Shown one piece after another: positions 1 to 10,822 of a stretch of 64,000 nt of DNA. Both the position numbers and the translations under genes were made by a program. The notes beneath the pieces are model-generated. The model worked only from the letters and a program-made list of their open reading frames with translations. It was not told where the DNA came from and made no database searches. Within the stretch, counting starts at the first letter, position 1, and each line of letters opens with the position of its first letter. The DNA is from Limnanthes douglasii subsp. nivea (taxonomy: Eukaryota; Streptophyta; Magnoliopsida; Brassicales; Limnanthaceae): contig JAUPFV010000003.1 of assembly GCA_036936605.1 (NCBI GenBank), positions 148,274,997 to 148,338,996 on the forward strand, written 5' to 3'.

Positions 1-880
1 CGAGGAAGTACAACACCCATAGATTTAGGAAATGTATAAGATTTGGAGATAATCGACAAAAATACACCTCTACAGGTCTAAAAACCAGTCAACCTTGGGT
101 TGAAGACACATCTATAACCAATACGTGTCTGCATCTGTTAATGAACCTCCACGCTACAATACCATGTAAGTGTGTGTGTTGTTGTTTAACTTTCCTTTCG
201 TTTTTAATGCTCTATAAATATTGTCTTTATTTTATAACAGGTTAGAAAAGGTGGAGTAAGTAGTCAAGGTACACTAATGCATAATGTAAATATTGTCCAA
301 CTATACTACAATACCATAATATTATTAATATTGTTAAATTAAAATAATAGTATGGTGTGGTCCATTATACTTTTACATTATTAATGTTTTTTGTTGGTGT
401 GTAGGCAAGATAATATGGTCTATTGTTTTTTATAGAAGAGACAAATCTAATAGGAGACATATGTAAATATGAAATGCTATTCCACTGCAAAATTCATACA
501 CTTTATATATTAGAGTGATTTTGGGCATATTATCATAAACATGTTAACTTTTATATTTTATTTAATATTAATAAGGATCAAATTATCTGCCCATGAGTCG
601 AACCGATAAGCTACTGGATTAGATTTTAATTTGTGCTACCAATATAATAAACATGTAAATCAAGGGTGTTTTATGTTATATGGGTTTGGGTAACATGGGC
701 TTGGTTTATTCATATGAGCCTATTAGTAATGTAAGCCCACCAGGGCCTAATATCCACATGTAAAGCCTTTTCAGGCTTTAGAGAAATTAATATAATTCAT
801 ATTCTCCAACTACTATTCACCTATTTTTCATCTTTACATTAAAACTTAAGCACCTCAATTATCTCTCTAAATATTATTTT
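1..880. other. AT-rich sequence with no recognisable gene
   Basis: No long reading frame, RNA gene or clear transposon end is visible here. The sequence is AT-rich, like the transposon remnants around it, and is probably old degraded repeat DNA. Confidence 0.5.
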
Positions 881-1030
881 TATTTTATATATTATCAATT
901 TTACGCTAGTACCCTTCAGACATCTCCGCGGGAGATAATGTTTTTGAAAAACATCTTCCTTCACACTAAATATAAATGTTAGGAAAGATAGGGCCAAATT
1001 GGGAAGTGCCTTATTTGGTTACAGTTAAAA
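881..1030 (+). pseudogene. Integrase C-terminal fragment of decayed Tat element A
   Basis: Around 940-1030 the plus strand encodes a run resembling KNIFLHTK followed by a GQIGK-like segment. This matches the C-terminal integrase segment (FLHTKxKxxGKLAPxWEGPY) seen in the better-preserved elements of this window. It is interrupted by stops and only this short piece remains. The tandem repeats and antisense-ORF remnant that follow are in the order expected for the 3' part of a Tat element. I infer a 3' remnant whose upstream part lies outside the window or is lost. Confidence 0.55.
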
Positions 1031-1034
1031 AATG

Positions 1035-1310
1035 CCAACATTCGTTGGTCAAGTGTAAATGATCCAACATTAGTTGGTCATAAATAAAAGGTTCAAGCAT
1101 GCGTTTGTCAAGTGTAAATGATCCAATATTAGTTGGCCACGATTAAATGGTTCAGTAGTAGTTAATCAAGTGTAAAGGATCCAACATTAGTTTGTCAAAC
1201 TTAAAAGGTTCCAACACTAGTTAGTCGGGTTCAAAGTGCGTCTCGGTGATTGGTTGAGGATTGATGGTCAGGTTCAAAGTTTGTATCGCTGACCGATTGA
1301 GGATCGATCA
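1035..1310 (+). repeat. Degenerate tandem repeat, unit about 59 bp
   Basis: The phrase TCAAGTGTAAATGATCCAA recurs with spacing near 59 bp (starts near 1049, 1108 and 1166). Interspersed GGTTCAA and TAGTTRGTC words continue in weaker copies to about 1310. It lies directly after the integrase fragment and before the aORF remnant, the same place where element 1 has its 34-bp array. The repeat is imperfect and old. Confidence 0.6.
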
Positions 1311-1509
1311 CTATTAAATCAAGATACTCTGACTATATTATTGACAAGTAATAAATTTGTATAATAATGATAAAAGAATAAAAATAACACATATTAGTTA
1401 ATACCGAATACGATTACAAAACATCATGTCAAAACTGGAGACTTAGAATTTTTTTTAAAAAATACAAAAGAAACAAATGGGTGTACAAAAAATATGGAGT
1501 GAGGTAATA

Positions 1510-2190
1510 TCATTTAGTTTCCCTCAGACTCGTATGTATCAATTTTTCCTCGGGTTGTTTTGCCCCAATCGGTAGAATTTTTTTATTGTTATTCCTCCCC
1601 AAAACTTTCACATTCGGATTCTTCATCTTCATGTAAACTTTTCAAAGTCACCATCTCTGCCATCCAAATCTAATGTGGTTTCCAGCTCATCTCCATGTCC
1701 TAAAAGGATATAAGGCTTGGCTCCAAAAATGTCTTGTGGAAGCTAAGAACAAATTTGGATTTAATATTAGCATCCCGCTTATCTAAGGAGCTTAAAAATT
1801 CCTCAATATATGCATCAACTGCAACTTCTTGGTCTTTGCCAGTCTGCTTTGTATGTGGATAGGTTCTCTTCGGGTTTTTTTAGTTACCGTCTCATGCTCA
1901 TCCAACAACTTCTAGAAGGTATACGTTTGAGCATCGTGCTCTTTTTCGCTTCCTGGTACTTTCAAGCATGCTCTCTCAATGGGGACTTTAGCCTGGCAAT
2001 TTCAGCTCCAAAAACGGATTTTTGCTCCATAAGCTCTTTTTCTACCAACTTAACATGTTATTATTTTTTGTCAACACTGTTTTTATGCTCCTTCGTGGCC
2101 CTTTTACACTGCTCACAATCTTCTCGAAGAAATGCTATGATTTCACTTTGTTGTGCCACTTTGTTTTTCCAATTTCTCCATAGGCTTGAC
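1510..2190 (-). pseudogene. Antisense ORF (aORF) remnant of element A
   Basis: The minus strand carries broken coiled-coil-like coding sequence (for example VEKELMEQKSVFGAEIARL) and then KSKFVLSFHKTFLEP. The second piece resembles the conserved C-terminal motif of the aORFs of elements 2 and 3 (KSDMVLLFHEKFPKRNLG). An acidic stretch (EDEESECESFGEE) follows, as in the other copies. Several frameshifts and stops are present. The plus-strand frame at 1810-2301 is its shadow. The function of these antisense proteins is not known. The assignment rests on the motif, the order of parts and the position after an integrase fragment. Confidence 0.5.
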
Positions 2191-3780
2191 AAGATGAAAC
2201 AGCGTGATGAGACAAAATATCTAAAACACCATATTGAGAACTACACAATGAAATATTTAGCTTTAGTGGGGATGAACTTCTTCTCTACTGCGTGTTATTA
2301 ATGAACCTCAAGGGTAATGTTTTGACTTGGTTTAACCATCTACATCCGTGTTCCATCCATATATTTGAGGGTTTGTATTCTAGGAAAAATTAATCGATAT
2401 CAAGTTTATTAAGGGGACAAAGATTATATAATGCACTGCAAATAAGAGTTGAAAAAACATATATTACTACACTCACCATATTGAAAAAACAAGTTAGTAC
2501 GTTATCAATAGGTTGTCTTTTTAGCCACCCATGATTATGATTTCATCCACAACCACCTATTAAAAAATTGATAAATATCAAAGCACATATCTTTGTGATT
2601 TATTAAAACCGACTGAACGTTAGATTAAAGTGGCCAAGATGGCCCAGGTTTGGATTGGTGATCAACCAAACCCAATCTATAATATATCATATCGTTTTAT
2701 GGTCTTTAACATGGAAATTTCTATATATCGAGTACCAACAACTTAAAATAATTCATGTACACATTCATCAAGGTCTGCACACCGCAATGACCATTGGGGT
2801 AATGGTTCCTTCCTTAACAAATAATCGTTGACGGTGATATATAAAAAATCCAAATATTTTGTTGAAGTTTTGCAAACCATAACATGTGGCAAAGCCTCAT
2901 GAGAAATGCAATCCTTATAAGTAGCGTAAGAACCATAATGACGTTGACCATCTTACCCGAGATTATTGCACATTGAAAGATGAAATACATTTATTGACGA
3001 GGGTAAACTAGTTGATTTTATTATTACGCACAATCTACCCTTATGCAATGAGGTTCAAACTGAGTCGCAGTAGTTTACCATGATTGGAACACTTCATCTA
3101 GTCGTACCTATCATTGCTCTTAAACCAGATGATACATTACCCATACAATTTTTTTTTATTATTATAAATATCTAGATCTCAATCCATATTGTTAAATAAT
3201 TATGATAAATATGGAAGACAGTTCTCTTTTTACTTTATTTTCTTCCGCATGCACACGATACGTCTCAGAAATAAAAAATCCGATTTATGGTTAAACCTCG
3301 GCACACCTATATAATCAAATATTCTCGGGTATATCTTTGATAATGATAATTTATATGGAGTTTATGGTCCCCATGAACATATCATCCTCATGATTTATGA
3401 AATTGCGAGTGTTGAGGTACGTCGTTTCTTGGTCGATGTTGGCAACTCCATTAACATTCTTTTAAAATAATATATAACATAATGAAAAAATAGCATTTCG
3501 CTCTGTAAAATAAATGTACATTGACGAGTTCATACATCAGACAATTCCATTAGTAGGAGCATTTGATGTTGGTGTTGTTCTCAAGTACAAATGTTTTTAT
3601 GTGCGCTTATGATGGTAGGTGTGCGTTCATATTACAACATTATCTTTGGTAATCCATGGTTAAATTTTCATGATATTGCTTTTATTGTCCACCAGTATAG
3701 CAGGTATATTATGAATCACCGCATCGATATTATCTATAGTAGTCAACGAGTATCACAAGAATGCTACTAAGATTTTCTCG
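2191..3780 (+). pseudogene. Decayed gag-protease region of Tat element B
   Basis: Three landmarks appear in order on the plus strand. A gag core near 2300-2380 reads LKGNVLTWFNHLHPCSIHIFEG. A gag zinc-knuckle-like segment ends in RDYCTLKDEIHLL near 2900-3000. A protease-like segment near 3400-3470 reads VEVRRFLVDVGNSINILL, followed by YYNIIFGNPWLNFHDIAF near 3630-3690. The usual protease motif DTGSS is changed to DVGNS, so the catalytic triplet is broken. Many stops and frameshifts interrupt it. It starts directly beside the aORF remnant of element A with no LTR between, which suggests a deletion or recombination. Confidence 0.65.
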
Positions 3781-3918
3781 CCAAAAATATAAAACTTACA
3801 TGCCTTCATTGGTCCCCCAATGATGTACAAAGAAATTATAGGCCCTCCACATGGATAAGCCACGAGAAATGTTTGAGGAAGTTTAATTGGACCATACCGA
3901 AAGTTGAGAGTTGGTATT

Positions 3919-4293
3919 GATGAGTCCGGAATTTGTTGTCACTCTTTATGAGAACCGGACAGGGGAAATTCGGACAACATCCACCCACTGAACCGTCTGG
4001 ACAGAACTAATGTACTAAAAACTTAACCACTTCATGACTAAGCTGGTTAACTACTTGATTAAAACTAAATGGGTCTTTGAACTCGACCTGAATCCATAAG
4101 TCAACCCCAAAGCCCATGTGGCCCATAATTAAGGGTATAAATACCCAACCACTTTCATTTAATAAGGATAATGAAAATTAAATACAACCAGGCAGCTCAA
4201 TTCTCCCTCTACATTCTATCCAAACATCAAATACCTTCAAAATACCACAAAACCCTGGACAAAATTACCCTCAAACGAAAATAAACCTCACCA
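3919..4293 (+). mobile_element. Solo LTR of the element-2 Tat family
   Basis: This 375-bp segment begins TGATGAGTCCGG and ends AAACCTCACCA. It aligns along its length with the reverse complement of the 408-bp LTRs of element 2. A TSD GGTAT is present at 3914-3918 and 4294-4298, and there is no internal region. It therefore looks like the product of unequal recombination between two LTRs. A TATA-like GGTATAAATACCC lies inside, as expected for an LTR promoter. It interrupts element B between protease and reverse transcriptase. Confidence 0.88.
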
Positions 4294-6706
4294 GGTATAA
4301 ACCGCATATGTACTCTATGTGTTGACCTTTTTATTTTCTTATCTGACAATCTTGATATTTTTGTATGAAAGATATAACATGTGACTGGATTACCCAAATT
4401 TTTAATTTTTCATTGCATATAATTTAGTCAACGCTTCTCTTTGAAAAATAAATTGGACGTATATTCTCTTACGATAATACAAAAGTAATCATGGTAAATG
4501 AAGATAAGGAATATATATGAAGCCCTCTACCATGTGTAGAATGCGAACTCGGTCATTGTTCAAACAATGTCTGGTCAAATGCGCATGTGTGTTGACTTTA
4601 CTGATATTGACAAAGCATTACTACCAGATAAGTTTCTTATACCTTAGATAAACCAGTTGGTAGATTCTATATCCATAAATGAACTTCTCATCTTCATAGA
4701 CGCCTATTCCATGTATAACCAGATATGTATGCACCTTGATGATCATTAAAAGACAAAATTCTCAACTAAATATGGTCAATTTGATAAAATGCGATACTTG
4801 TTGGGCTCAAGAAATGCAAACTATTACAGACTAGTTGTTGGTGAATAAAAACATTTCTTAGCAGCTAGATCGTAATATGGAGGTATATATAGATGATATG
4901 TTGTTATGAAGTGACAATGGTACCAATTATCTGTTCGAATTAGCCGAAACCCATACGAATCTGCGGTCTATCAATCTCAAGCTCAATCCATAAAAATGCA
5001 CTTTTAGTGTCCAAACATACACGGTTTTAGGCTTCATAGTAAGCAAAACAAAACTAAGGTTGAATCATTCACATGTTTACGTACACTGCGACTGAGCCGT
5101 CCCAGTCTATCAAGAAGGTTCAAATTCTTACTGAGAACATGGATTCCCTCAACCATTCTATCTTATGATAATCTAATAAATGTTTTTGTTTCTTATAAAT
5201 TCTCAAGGGGTTCAAAAATTTCTATTGGTTTGTTAAGTGTGACAAAATTGTTTAAAAAATAAAATAGCATTTAAACTCTATACCTGTTACACTAGAACCT
5301 TTTTATCTTTATTTGGTAGTGTTAAATCACATCTTCAGTACATGAAGAGATAAAGGTCAAAATATTATTTATTATCTTAGTAAGACCCTTATTGATACTT
5401 GAAACCATGTACCTATAATTTGAAATTCTAGTAGTGGCATTGATGGCCACAACTCGAAAAATATGCCCATATTTCCAGATTCATTATGTGTTCATCCTTA
5501 CCTCTTTCCACCTGTGCAATATTCTACAGAATCCGGATATGTCGAACCACCCATTTATTGGTTAGTTTAATTTGGTGACTTTAATATTCGTTTCGAGCCT
5601 TGCTCCACTATCAAAGCATAGTCTATGACAGACATTCTCATTCAATTACATGTCAAATGGTCGCTTACTTATTCTGTTTTGCTAGATTCAAGATAATGAT
5701 CTAGAGTGACAAAAGGTCTAGTAGTTGAGGTAGCTAAGGAGGGTTCATCTTATTGTGAGCAACTGCATAATGTGATAAAATTTGGTTTTCGAGCCTCCAA
5801 TAATGAGTTCTAATACGTATGTGGTACCAAATATGTGAAATTTTTGAGTGAATCTCATCTATTTATTAGCCACACATTGTGTCAGGCAGAAGTGCGAAAA
5901 ATACATATTATTAAAATATGTTTTAATATTGCGACATCATGATTGACTATTCAACCACATTCATTATGAATAGGTCATTCAGAAAAGAAAAAAGTTGTGG
6001 ATGCATTTGAACCATGAGATGTCTAGCATGGTAAATGTTACAACAAGAACGACTATTTAATCAACATGTCGTGCAAAAAAACCAAGCCCTTTCAAATGAT
6101 GGTATTACACAATACTGATGAATGCAATATGATCCAAAAATTTCTTGTGGAAGGCAAGTTATCAATTAAAAAACCTATTGTACCTAACATGAAAGTCCAC
6201 TCGATGTAATAAGTAATATTGACAAACGTGCTCTATAAACAAAAACTCACCAGATTCCTGCTCAGATTCATCGGTAAAGCCTACTATGTCATACATTCGT
6301 ACACTATCCCATTCTTTAAACAAAATATTATTGACTTACTAATACATAGGAATTAATCTGGCAGAGCATGTAAACACTTTGTTAACATGATTTACAAGCC
6401 ATCTGTACTACTCAAAACTATCTTAAAAAATGTGATTTTTTTACTGGTAGGGTCTCGACCTTGTGAGACATCACCCACAACTTTAGAGTGATTAGTAATA
6501 TGTACTGGTCGTAGTGGGCTAATTTTCGAAATGAGTCGAGACTAAACTTTTAACACAAATAAAGTTAATGAGATAATAAATTTTGCTAAAATTGATTTTG
6601 TTGTAGTTATGACACCTCCTACGCGATCACGACATATAACAGTCTTCAGTTTCAGAATATATGAATTTTAATTTTTTATCAAAATGGTGACATAAAACAT
6701 TAATTT

Positions 6707-7198
6707 TGTTGGATATTTTAGTGTAATTGGATTAACTAGTCGACCAATGTAATCATAATATATTATCGAGCACGCCGGAGAGTGTGAAGTACACGCTTGT
6801 TAGAATATATTATGATTAGTGAGTCGAAAGGGCGGATCCTGGATCGGGTTAAATTTATTTTGAATGATAAAATTATTATAAAATTCATGGAAATTTTGAA
6901 TTTGGAAAATTAATTCGAATTTGAATTTGAATTTTTGGTGGGTTTTATCATTTGAAATTATAGCCGTTTTTTTACATTAAAATTATGTTACAGTTTGAAT
7001 ATTTTGGTTGAATAAATAAATATGGTACTGGTAAAATGAGATTGCAACAACAAACAATATTAACTCTCATCGTTTAGATAAAAAACTCTGATTTTATCGG
7101 GTTGAAAATTTTGAAAAACCACCAAAATAATTTCAATATGAAATTGTTAAAACAAGAACTCACAGTTTATCAAAAAATCCCTAAAAAATATTCTAACA
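6707..7198 (+). mobile_element. Solo LTR with copia-type ends inserted in integrase of element B
   Basis: The 492-bp segment begins TGTTGGATATTTTAG and ends AAAATATTCTAACA, short inverted ends typical of copia-superfamily LTRs. A TSD AATTT flanks it at 6702-6706 and 7199-7203. Integrase coding sequence stops before it and resumes after it. No coding region lies inside, so it is a solo LTR. Strand is assigned only from TG...CA and is uncertain. It holds an inverted repeat, AATCATAATATATT near 6750 paired with AATATATTATGATT near 6805. Confidence 0.8.
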
Positions 7199-7351
7199 AA
7201 TTTTCCTCCTTACCCGTTACCACCCGCATACGGACGATCATGTAGAAGTCGTACACCCACGTTTAAAAAAAGGATTATAGTTGGAAATTGGTCGCACCCA
7301 TTACAAATATGTTACGTGTTTATAGGACCACGACTCAAACAAAACAAGTAA

Positions 7352-8202
7352 GGGTTGGAGCTATTTCCTCCATAAGATCTATTATTTCCTCCATTTCAAA
7401 TTTTTAATAAAACATTGAACATTTGTTTTTACCTTATTGCCCTTTATTTACTTTCTAATTTATAATTTGATGCCACTATACACTATAAATCCTTATTACA
7501 ACAAACACATCATTAAGATAAATTAAGCCAACATATATGATTTAACTTCTAAAATTAAACCCTAAAAACATAAAAACTCAATTATTTTTAAGATTAGTAA
7601 AAAAATTACATGTTTTTTAAAAGAAAACATGTAGTTCTGAGACAACCACTCCGAATAACGTGTTTTTTAAACATATAATATTTTAAAAAAAGAACACAAT
7701 CAACAGACCCTAATCAAACCACAAAAAGTCTATATTTTGAACTCAATATATAGGAAAGAAACAATTAAACCAGAAAACCAGAAATCGATATTAAAAAACG
7801 ATTAAACTGGTAACTCGATATGCAGGAACTCGATTAAACGATGAATAATTTTTTTTTTTCAGCATATAGAGTTCCTATAACTCATTATGCAAAAAAATCA
7901 TAGATTTAAAAAGAGATTTTATTCGATATGTCAACCCATATATTTAAAATAAAAATAAGATTAACGATAGATTTTTATTTTTGGAACTGTAGAAACTACT
8001 TCAAAATTGTTTGATGACTAGGGTTTTTTAGGGTTAGAAGAGAAGAGGCGAAGGTGGATAGTTACTGGAGAAATTTGGGTTTTTGGTGTAAAATTTAAAC
8101 AAGGATAAATTATGATTTTCCTTTATAGAGGAAATAACAAGATAGAGTTTTTTAGGAATGATGGAGGAAATAATAAATTTTATGGAGGAAATAGCTTCAC
8201 CC
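7352..8202. mobile_element. Non-autonomous Mutator-like (MULE) DNA transposon
   Basis: The 851-bp segment begins GGGTTGGAGCTATTTCCTCC and its reverse complement begins GGGTGAAGCTATTTCCTCC. The terminal inverted repeats match for about 45 bp with a few mismatches. A 9-bp TSD AACAAGTAA lies at 7343-7351 and 8203-8211, the size made by Mutator-type transposases. The interior is AT-rich and has no transposase frame, so it would depend on an enzyme made elsewhere. It splits the integrase remnant of element B. Confidence 0.85.
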
Positions 8203-8625
8203 AACAAGTAAAACACCTTTCTCTTATGTATACATTATAAACGCATAAAAACTATTAAAAACCTCTCAATGACGAAGGAAAAAGAAAAAAAATGTAATAA
8301 GGCACACCTCCATATGGAACATCGCTACACAATGATGCACATTCGATATAATTTACAAGTTTGAAATCCAACCTTCCAATAGGCAACCAAGTTTTAAGAT
8401 AGTTTTCTTTTATATCAAAGACTCTGCTTGGGAAACTGAATAGTTAGGGATAAAACCAAGAAGGCACATACAGGCCGGTGAATTTCGAGGGCAAGCCATA
8501 ACACACCTACTTAATATAGATCATTTTGAGATTTACATGTGTTTGAACCATACTTTTATATGTATTTTTATTTCCTACTTACTAATGTAATATTAGAACT
8601 CGTGCCATGATGTGCTATTTTTAAC

Positions 8626-8660
8626 CCCAGTGTTTCGAAAAGGTTTTAACGAACCATCAA
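8626..8660 (+). other. Post-integrase conserved block, element B copy
   Basis: The segment contains CCCCAGTGTTTCGAAAAGG followed by TTTTAACGA. It matches the core AGGTTTTAAYGAGG found just after the integrase stop in elements 1, 2 and 3. Here only the core survives. Its position 80 bp after the integrase end supports the assignment. Confidence 0.5.
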
Positions 8661-9344
8661 TATTTACAAACCTAATAAAGCTTTTGCCAATATTTTTCTT
8701 GTCCATTCTAGAAATACCACATATCACGAGTTTAGCATGTCTTGGAACGTATCCAGTCCGAATGAAAGGCCAACATTAGGAGAATGCTGTTTATTGTAGG
8801 AATTGTTTGGCTAGTCGGATTGCAACTTAAGGTCTTCATATTTGTCACTTATGGTTGCACGACCCGCAGTCCTGGACTGGCTAACCCTGTGCATTTTGTC
8901 CAAGCTTGTATTTTTGGATATTGCAAACCTCTTATTGTTTAAAGAACGAGATCGCCTCCGATCTCCATCTTTTTGAGATTGCTGGGTTACTTTGATACCA
9001 TTTTCAAAATAATAGTAGGACGGGCCGGATTGTCCCTTACACTTCCTCTCATCGAGGCTAATCACCTCACTTGGAAAATTCGTGCCCATATTGATAACCC
9101 ACTCTGGTGAAGTTTGACTAATAACTTTCATTTGGTGAGTGAAAAATATTGATAACAACCACGCTATGTCGCAGCCCAAGAGTTGACAAAATCAACCCTT
9201 ACCTAAAACAAGACAAGCATAAATTTCTGCCAAGACAACATACAATAGGACATAATTAGAAAACCATCTCGGACCACCTGAGGACTTTGGCGCAACAATA
9301 ACAAAAATAACGGCGGCACTCCATGAAAACGAACATTAAACAAA

Positions 9345-9968
9345 TTGTTCAGCTCAAGTCGTCTTCGTCAAACTAACCATCCTTAGTTGACACTGTCGAT
9401 TCGGATTTTTCATTATTTAAGAGTTCAACATCTTCACCTTTCGAAGATTCCTCTTTGAAACTTTCATTCTCTTACGGGTTAGCTTCTACACACAAGGACC
9501 TATGCATTTCAGGGGGAATTATTTATGGGATAACAAAGTCCCATATGGATCTAAGGTCAACCGCATTGTCAAATAAGTGATAAACCCAACGAACAATATT
9601 GTTTGGATTGCCTTGGCATAATCGCGACCGATTGTCTGTATTTGTAATGTTCATTTTCTTGCCTTTTTTCATATTTTTTTATCTATTCCGCACGTTGGGT
9701 TCGCACCTTGACATGGTGAAAATCGACTACATTTTGGTACATGAGTAACAAATCATCCATTGTCTCCAAGTTTGAGCATTCCTGATTTGATTTGTATCTA
9801 GAGAGGTCAATGCACTAGTATAGAAGATGTTCACCATTCGAAGTTGTCAAGTTGCTTGGTTAACATCGACTTCGGTCGCTCAATGTCAATCACACACTTT
9901 GGCTCCATAACTCGCAGATGTCAGAGATCAAGAAGCTCGATTTGTTGAGTCACTTACAAATTTTAAGT
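9345..9968 (-). pseudogene. aORF C-terminal remnant of element B
   Basis: Read on the minus strand, a segment NAVDLRSIWDFVIP is followed after one stop by acidic sequence (ENESFKEESSKGEDVE). This matches the end of the element 1 aORF (RLDLSDLWKRIPEEQ, then SSEEESSEGEEDDA). Upstream on the same strand is a charged, probably coiled-coil stretch (IKKYEKRQENEHYKYRQ). Frameshifts and stops break it. It lies downstream of the element B integrase in the expected antisense orientation. Confidence 0.55.
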
Positions 9969-10440
9969 GATACCGAGTGGCGTAGCCAGGATTTGATCCC
10001 TGTGGAGTCCTCGTTATGGTCCAAAAACGAAATAGTAGACAATATAGATTTTTAAGGTTTTTTTGCGCTATGTATGATTTTTTTTGGTTTGTTTGGTATA
10101 AATCCCTTATTTATTGGTTATTTTCTTCAGTATTTTGTCAATCTATAATCATGAGCACACCAAGGTTATGGCTTGACGATGCTGCGTCATATTTAGGTTT
10201 TTTATGTTAGTCTTTTTTATTTATCTTCGTATACTGTGTGTGTATCTTGACACGTCTTTCATTGTCTTGAGATCTGTAGGAGTCTAGAGACGACAAATCT
10301 ATGCTATAGTCAATGTTCTTGAAAGTGTTGGAGTAAAATAAATTTCCTTTGATTTTCGAATTTTAATTTACTCGAATTTAACTTACTTAACTAGTGTTGG
10401 AATTAGGTTATTGTTAAAAGCAAATAAACAGTATACATAG

Positions 10441-10695
10441 TGATAAGGAAAGATATTCCTTAGGGACTAAAGTGATAATTTTTGTAATTATAGAATTAAA
10501 TTAGGCTTTAGAAGAAACCGAAGGGTTAAATTGTAAATATGTAACCGTTTCTCTAACTAACTCACCTTGCCTATTTAAAGAGGCTGAATGAGTTATTTTG
10601 ACCTATGATATATTCAGAAGTACTTTTCACTACTTGAAACTCTCATTGTAGACTTTCTGTTCTTAATTCACTCACTACAACTTTAATTCACACCA
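10441..10695 (+). repeat. 5' LTR of element 1
   Basis: It matches the 3' LTR except for a T/C difference near position 40 and a T/G difference in GGCTGAATGAG versus GGCTGAAGGAG. It should carry the element's promoter. CCTATTTAAAGAGG near 10572 is the best TATA-like candidate. Confidence 0.95.
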
Positions 10696-10698
10696 AAT

Positions 10699-10716
10699 TG
10701 GCGCTAGAAAGAGGGG
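10699..10716 (+). promoter_or_regulatory. Primer-binding site of element 1
   Basis: TGGCGCTAGAAAGAGGGG starts three bases after the 5' LTR. The leading TGG is complementary to the CCA end of tRNAs, as expected for the minus-strand primer site. I cannot name the tRNA from sequence alone. Confidence 0.75.
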
Positions 10717-10822
10717 GAGAGGATACCTTGATCAACATATCAAAAATCGACGTTCGAGTTCTCGTTTTTTAAAGTTTTTCGGTCGAATTTTCATATTTCG
10801 TTTGATTTTTCGCTGTTTGAAG

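Larger units (their letters stand above)
4560..8545 (+). pseudogene. Decayed pol (RT, two RNase H, integrase) of Tat element B
   Basis: Motifs run in order on the plus strand. RT is at about 4570-5060 (MRMCVDFTDIDKA, then NMEVYIDDMLL). The first RNase H is at 5290-5650 (CPYFQIHYV, NILQNPDMS). An archaeal-type RNase H piece is near 5790 (IKFGFRASNNEF). Integrase starts at about 6440 (GLDLV) and reaches ITTYNSLQF near 6640, where the catalytic Asp has become Tyr. It resumes at 7199-7342 (HPHTDDHVEV), again at 8212 (KTPFSYVY), and ends near 8545 (LLNIDHFEIYM). The gaps are exactly the copia-type solo LTR and the Mutator-like insertion, so the reading frame confirms both insertion points. Stops are frequent, so this is an inactive old copy. 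Confidence 0.75.

Noticed and set aside
1810..2301. 163-codon plus-strand frame
   Set aside because: It lies opposite a broken coiled-coil aORF remnant and its translation has no recognisable domain, so I treat it as a shadow.
8811..9179. 122-codon minus-strand frame
   Set aside because: No recognisable domain, and it lies in the decayed 3' part of element B. It may be chance or part of a degraded spacer.
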